The translations under genes were made by a program, and so were the position numbers. The notes beneath the pieces are model-generated. The model was not told the DNA's origin, searched no databases, and saw only the letters and a program-made list of their open reading frames with translations. 64,000 nt of DNA. Origin: Anaerobacillus isosaccharinicus. GTDB lineage: Bacteria; Bacillota; Bacilli; Bacillales; Anaerobacillaceae. Position 1 is the stretch's first letter. Every line of letters begins with the position of its first letter. The stretch is from assembly GCF_001866075.3 (NCBI RefSeq), contig NZ_CP063356.1:558001-622000 (forward strand). The letters run 5' to 3'. Shown in pieces: positions 61,861-64,000 of this stretch.

Positions 61861-63322
61861 TTTCATTTAATAGATAGCGTAACTTTCGCTCACTTATTTT
61901 TAAAACGGCTGCAGCTTCCTTTCGATTTCCTAACGTCTCACGCAATGCTTTTCTCATAAAGGACTGCCCAACGGTTGCCTCAAATTGTTTTATATGTTGT
62001 GATACTACTTCAAATTCAATCTCATCGCTTTGCCAAAACTTTAGCAAATCATATACCCAACCATTTACGTATTGTTCAAACTCTGAATTTTTACTTGGCT
62101 TCAACATACGGTGATTTTTTCTACTAGGATGCTCAAGTTGAAGGGTGAACACTTTCTTTTTTTCCTTCTGCTCTTGTAGATGCTGTGGTAAGTATTGTGG
62201 AGTAACTAAGTCTGTTTCGCCTTCTGACAGTGTCGTTGCTCTAGTAACAACATTAGCAAGCTCACGAATGTTTCCTGGCCAGTCATAGTTCATTAATAGG
62301 GTTATCGCCTCATCTGTAAATTTAATCTGACGATCAGGTTGTTTTGCTAGTAAAAAATTGATTAAGTGCACAATGTCTTCTTTTCGACTTCGTAAAGGAG
62401 GAATTTGAAGCTTAACTACATTTAATCGATACAATAAGTCCTCGCGAAATGACTTTGCCCGCACCGCTTGCTCTAGGTTCACGTGAGAAGCAGCAATGAT
62501 ACGTGCGTTCGTGCGAAGCGGACGCTCACTTCCTACTCTCATAAACTCTCTTGTTTCTAAAATCCGCAATAATTTCACTTGAATTTGTGGTGATGCTTCT
62601 GCCACCTCATCTAGAAAAAGCGTTCCTTGACTGGCAATCTCAAATAACCCTTTGCGCATTTGAATGGCTCCTGTAAACGAACCTTTCTCATGACCGAATA
62701 ACTCACTTTCTAATAGAGTTTCAGAAAGAGCACCACAGTTAACCCCTATAAATGGTTGCTCCTGACGGACACTTGCCTCGTGGATAAACCGCGCAAATAC
62801 TTCTTTTCCAGTACCTGTTTCTCCTTCAAGTAATACATTAATATTCTTTTTTGCAATTTTAAATGCCATAGTCAATAAGTGCCGCATTTGTTCACTTTCA
62901 CCAACGACAAAATCTAGCTTACTCGCTATCTCATTAATTTCATTTTGACCATGTGTAAGGTCGTTTTTTAGCATTTCCTCAATCGAATGTTCTAATTGGT
63001 CGATATCATCAAATGGTTTTTCAATGTAATCATTTGCCCCCAATTTAATCGCCTCAATAGCCGTCTGTACCATACTAAAACCGGTCATGATAATTGATTT
63101 ACACGCTGGTTGGATTTTTTTTAAACGCTTCAAAATTTCCAACCCGTTTGTATCTGGTAACCTTACATCAATCATCGCTAACTGATACTGCTTTTTTTCT
63201 AACTCCGCAAAGAAATCTTTCCCTGAATAAACAACAGTAACATGATAGCCCCTCCCACCTAGAAGATGGGCCAAGAAGTTTCCTACTTCGCGCTCATCAT
63301 CAACAATAAGTAAGTTAGCCAT
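61850..63322 (-). CDS. NtrC-type sigma-54-dependent response regulator
   Basis: 490 residues from the ATG at 63322, which follows AAGGGGGAAATGT; the open frame up to 63418 overlaps the kinase gene. Order: receiver domain (LIVDDEREV, Asp in AMIDVRLPDTNG, Lys in YIEKPFDD), AAA+ domain with Walker A LLEGETGTGKEV, GAFTGA-type loop GSFTGA, Walker B LFLDEVAEAS, and a C-terminal Fis-type helix-turn-helix (NRKEAAAVLKISERKLRYLL). It overlaps the kinase gene by 8 bases. The likely target is the sigma-54 promoter at 60507. Confidence 0.93.
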   Translation of the reverse strand: MANLLIVDDEREVGNFLAHLLGGRGYHVTVVYSGKDFFAELEKKQYQLAMIDVRLPDTNGLEILKRLKKIQPACKSIIMTGFSMVQTAIEAIKLGANDYIEKPFDDIDQLEHSIEEMLKNDLTHGQNEINEIASKLDFVVGESEQMRHLLTMAFKIAKKNINVLLEGETGTGKEVFARFIHEASVRQEQPFIGVNCGALSETLLESELFGHEKGSFTGAIQMRKGLFEIASQGTLFLDEVAEASPQIQVKLLRILETREFMRVGSERPLRTNARIIAASHVNLEQAVRAKSFREDLLYRLNVVKLQIPPLRSRKEDIVHLINFLLAKQPDRQIKFTDEAITLLMNYDWPGNIRELANVVTRATTLSEGETDLVTPQYLPQHLQEQKEKKKVFTLQLEHPSRKNHRMLKPSKNSEFEQYVNGWVYDLLKFWQSDEIEFEVVSQHIKQFEATVGQSFMRKALRETLGNRKEAAAVLKISERKLRYLLNEKGG

Positions 63323-64000
63323 ACATTTCCCCCTTAGGCAATAGCAATGTAAAACAACTCCCTTTTCCCTCAACACTTGTAACTTCAATTTTCCCACCAT
63401 GCATTTTTGCAATCCCAAGACTAACTGATAATCCTAAGCCATTCCCCTTGATTGACTCTTTAGTTGTAAAAAAGGGATTGAAAATCGCTGTTACATCTTT
63501 TTCTTTGATTCCAACCCCATTATCAGTTACAGATAAGTAAACCCATTCTTCGTCGTCAACCACCTTAACATTTGTTTCAATTTCAATTTTCTTTTCCTGA
63601 CGGTCAACTTCAGTTAAAGCATCTTTAGCATTTAATAAAAAATTAATTACTACTTGTTCAATTTGTTGTACTGAACCTTCTACTAACGGTAGATCGTCTT
63701 TTAACCTACTAACAATTCGTATATTCTCCCGTTCAATTTGGTAACCAACTAATGATAAAACTTGTTCTACCGCATAATTTACCGAAGAATCTTGGAGCAC
63801 AAATTGATCTTGTCTTGAAAACGTCAATAAATTTCGAATGATATTTTTACAGCGGTCACCACAATTCTTGATATCTTGTAAAAGTTGATGAGACGAAGTT
63901 CCTTTTTCAAACTGGCGCATTAATAGTTGTGAGTTACCAAGAATTGCTGTAAGTGGACTATTCAATTCATGGGCAACGCCGGCAGCCATTTCCCCTATAG
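63315..64000 (-). CDS. Histidine kinase (C-terminal part, continues beyond the window)
   Basis: The frame is open to the window edge, reading IGEMAAGVAHELNSPLTAIL at the edge. The H-box histidine is present in VAHELNSPLTAI, followed by the ATPase motifs (VINFLLNAKDAL, VTDNGVGIKEKD, KGNGLGLSVSLGIAKMHGGK, GKGSCFTLLLP). It is the partner of the NtrC-type regulator, with which it overlaps by 8 bases (ATGGCTAA). The sensor domain lies outside the window, so the signal is unknown. Confidence 0.93.
   Translation of the reverse strand, partial: IGEMAAGVAHELNSPLTAILGNSQLLMRQFEKGTSSHQLLQDIKNCGDRCKNIIRNLLTFSRQDQFVLQDSSVNYAVEQVLSLVGYQIERENIRIVSRLKDDLPLVEGSVQQIEQVVINFLLNAKDALTEVDRQEKKIEIETNVKVVDDEEWVYLSVTDNGVGIKEKDVTAIFNPFFTTKESIKGNGLGLSVSLGIAKMHGGKIEVTSVEGKGSCFTLLLPKGEMYG

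Overview
The window looks like chromosome from a low-GC, spore-forming member of the Bacillaceae. It carries the sporulation kinase gene prkA, the DUF444 sporulation gene yhbH, a type I signal peptidase, queG, trmL, ogt, a class A penicillin-binding protein and a YufK-like membrane protein, with GGAGG-type ribosome sites and frequent TTG/GTG starts. Nothing in the sequence fixes the species.

Layout. (1) 1-9.3 kb is an accessory stretch: the tail of a membrane protein gene, a group II intron, then about a dozen small genes (GNAT, NUDIX, lipoproteins, CPCC zinc protein, aspartic protease). A short repeat ending in AACGRG/TAACG separates them and often contains the stop codon of the preceding gene. 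Three of these genes carry single-base frameshifts. (2) 9.49-20.32 kb is a metabolic island lying between two copies of the last 47 codons of yhbH. It holds one minus-strand operon: glycerate kinase, TRAP transporter DctP-DctQ-DctM, zinc alcohol dehydrogenase, CitE-like CoA-ester lyase, CoA-acylating aldehyde dehydrogenase and D-2-hydroxyacid dehydrogenase. A GntR/FCD regulator gene lies upstream and there is a perfect cre box in the leader. (3) 20.32-44.38 kb is a second mobile element that splits yhbH. Removing it on a 2-bp core rebuilds a 388-residue YhbH in frame and gives a nearly symmetric attP. It carries a Gabija-like OLD nuclease/UvrD helicase pair, three large serine recombinase genes, an XRE regulator, and a membrane-anchored subtilisin next to an SAR2788-type toxin and its likely immunity gene. 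Nested insertions sit inside it: a gene split by an IS21-family element whose istB is split in its Walker A motif by a three-tyrosine-recombinase (RIT) element, and two identical IS1380-family copies that break a recombinase gene and the end of the toxin gene. (4) 44.37-58 kb is conserved chromosome: yhbH 5' part, signal peptidase, secreted beta-propeller protein, prkA, PBP, YufK-like protein, trmL, amidase-domain protein, ogt, queG, B3/4 protein and a DnaD-domain protein. (5) 58-64 kb holds an iron alcohol dehydrogenase behind a perfect -24/-12 promoter, flanked by a PocR-domain sensor/AraC-type regulator pair and an NtrC-type regulator with its histidine kinase.

How it fits together. The yhbH locus appears to have been used twice. 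The metabolic island brought its own replacement 3' end for yhbH and displaced the older end (now at 9.35 kb). The defence element then entered the repaired gene and broke it. Because yhbH is a sporulation gene, the arrangement resembles the skin-type intervening elements that are excised in the mother cell. The operon order in the island suggests oxidation of a terminal alcohol to an acyl-CoA, cleavage to acetyl-CoA plus hydroxypyruvate (or glyoxylate), and entry of glycerate into glycolysis. The substrate is unproven.
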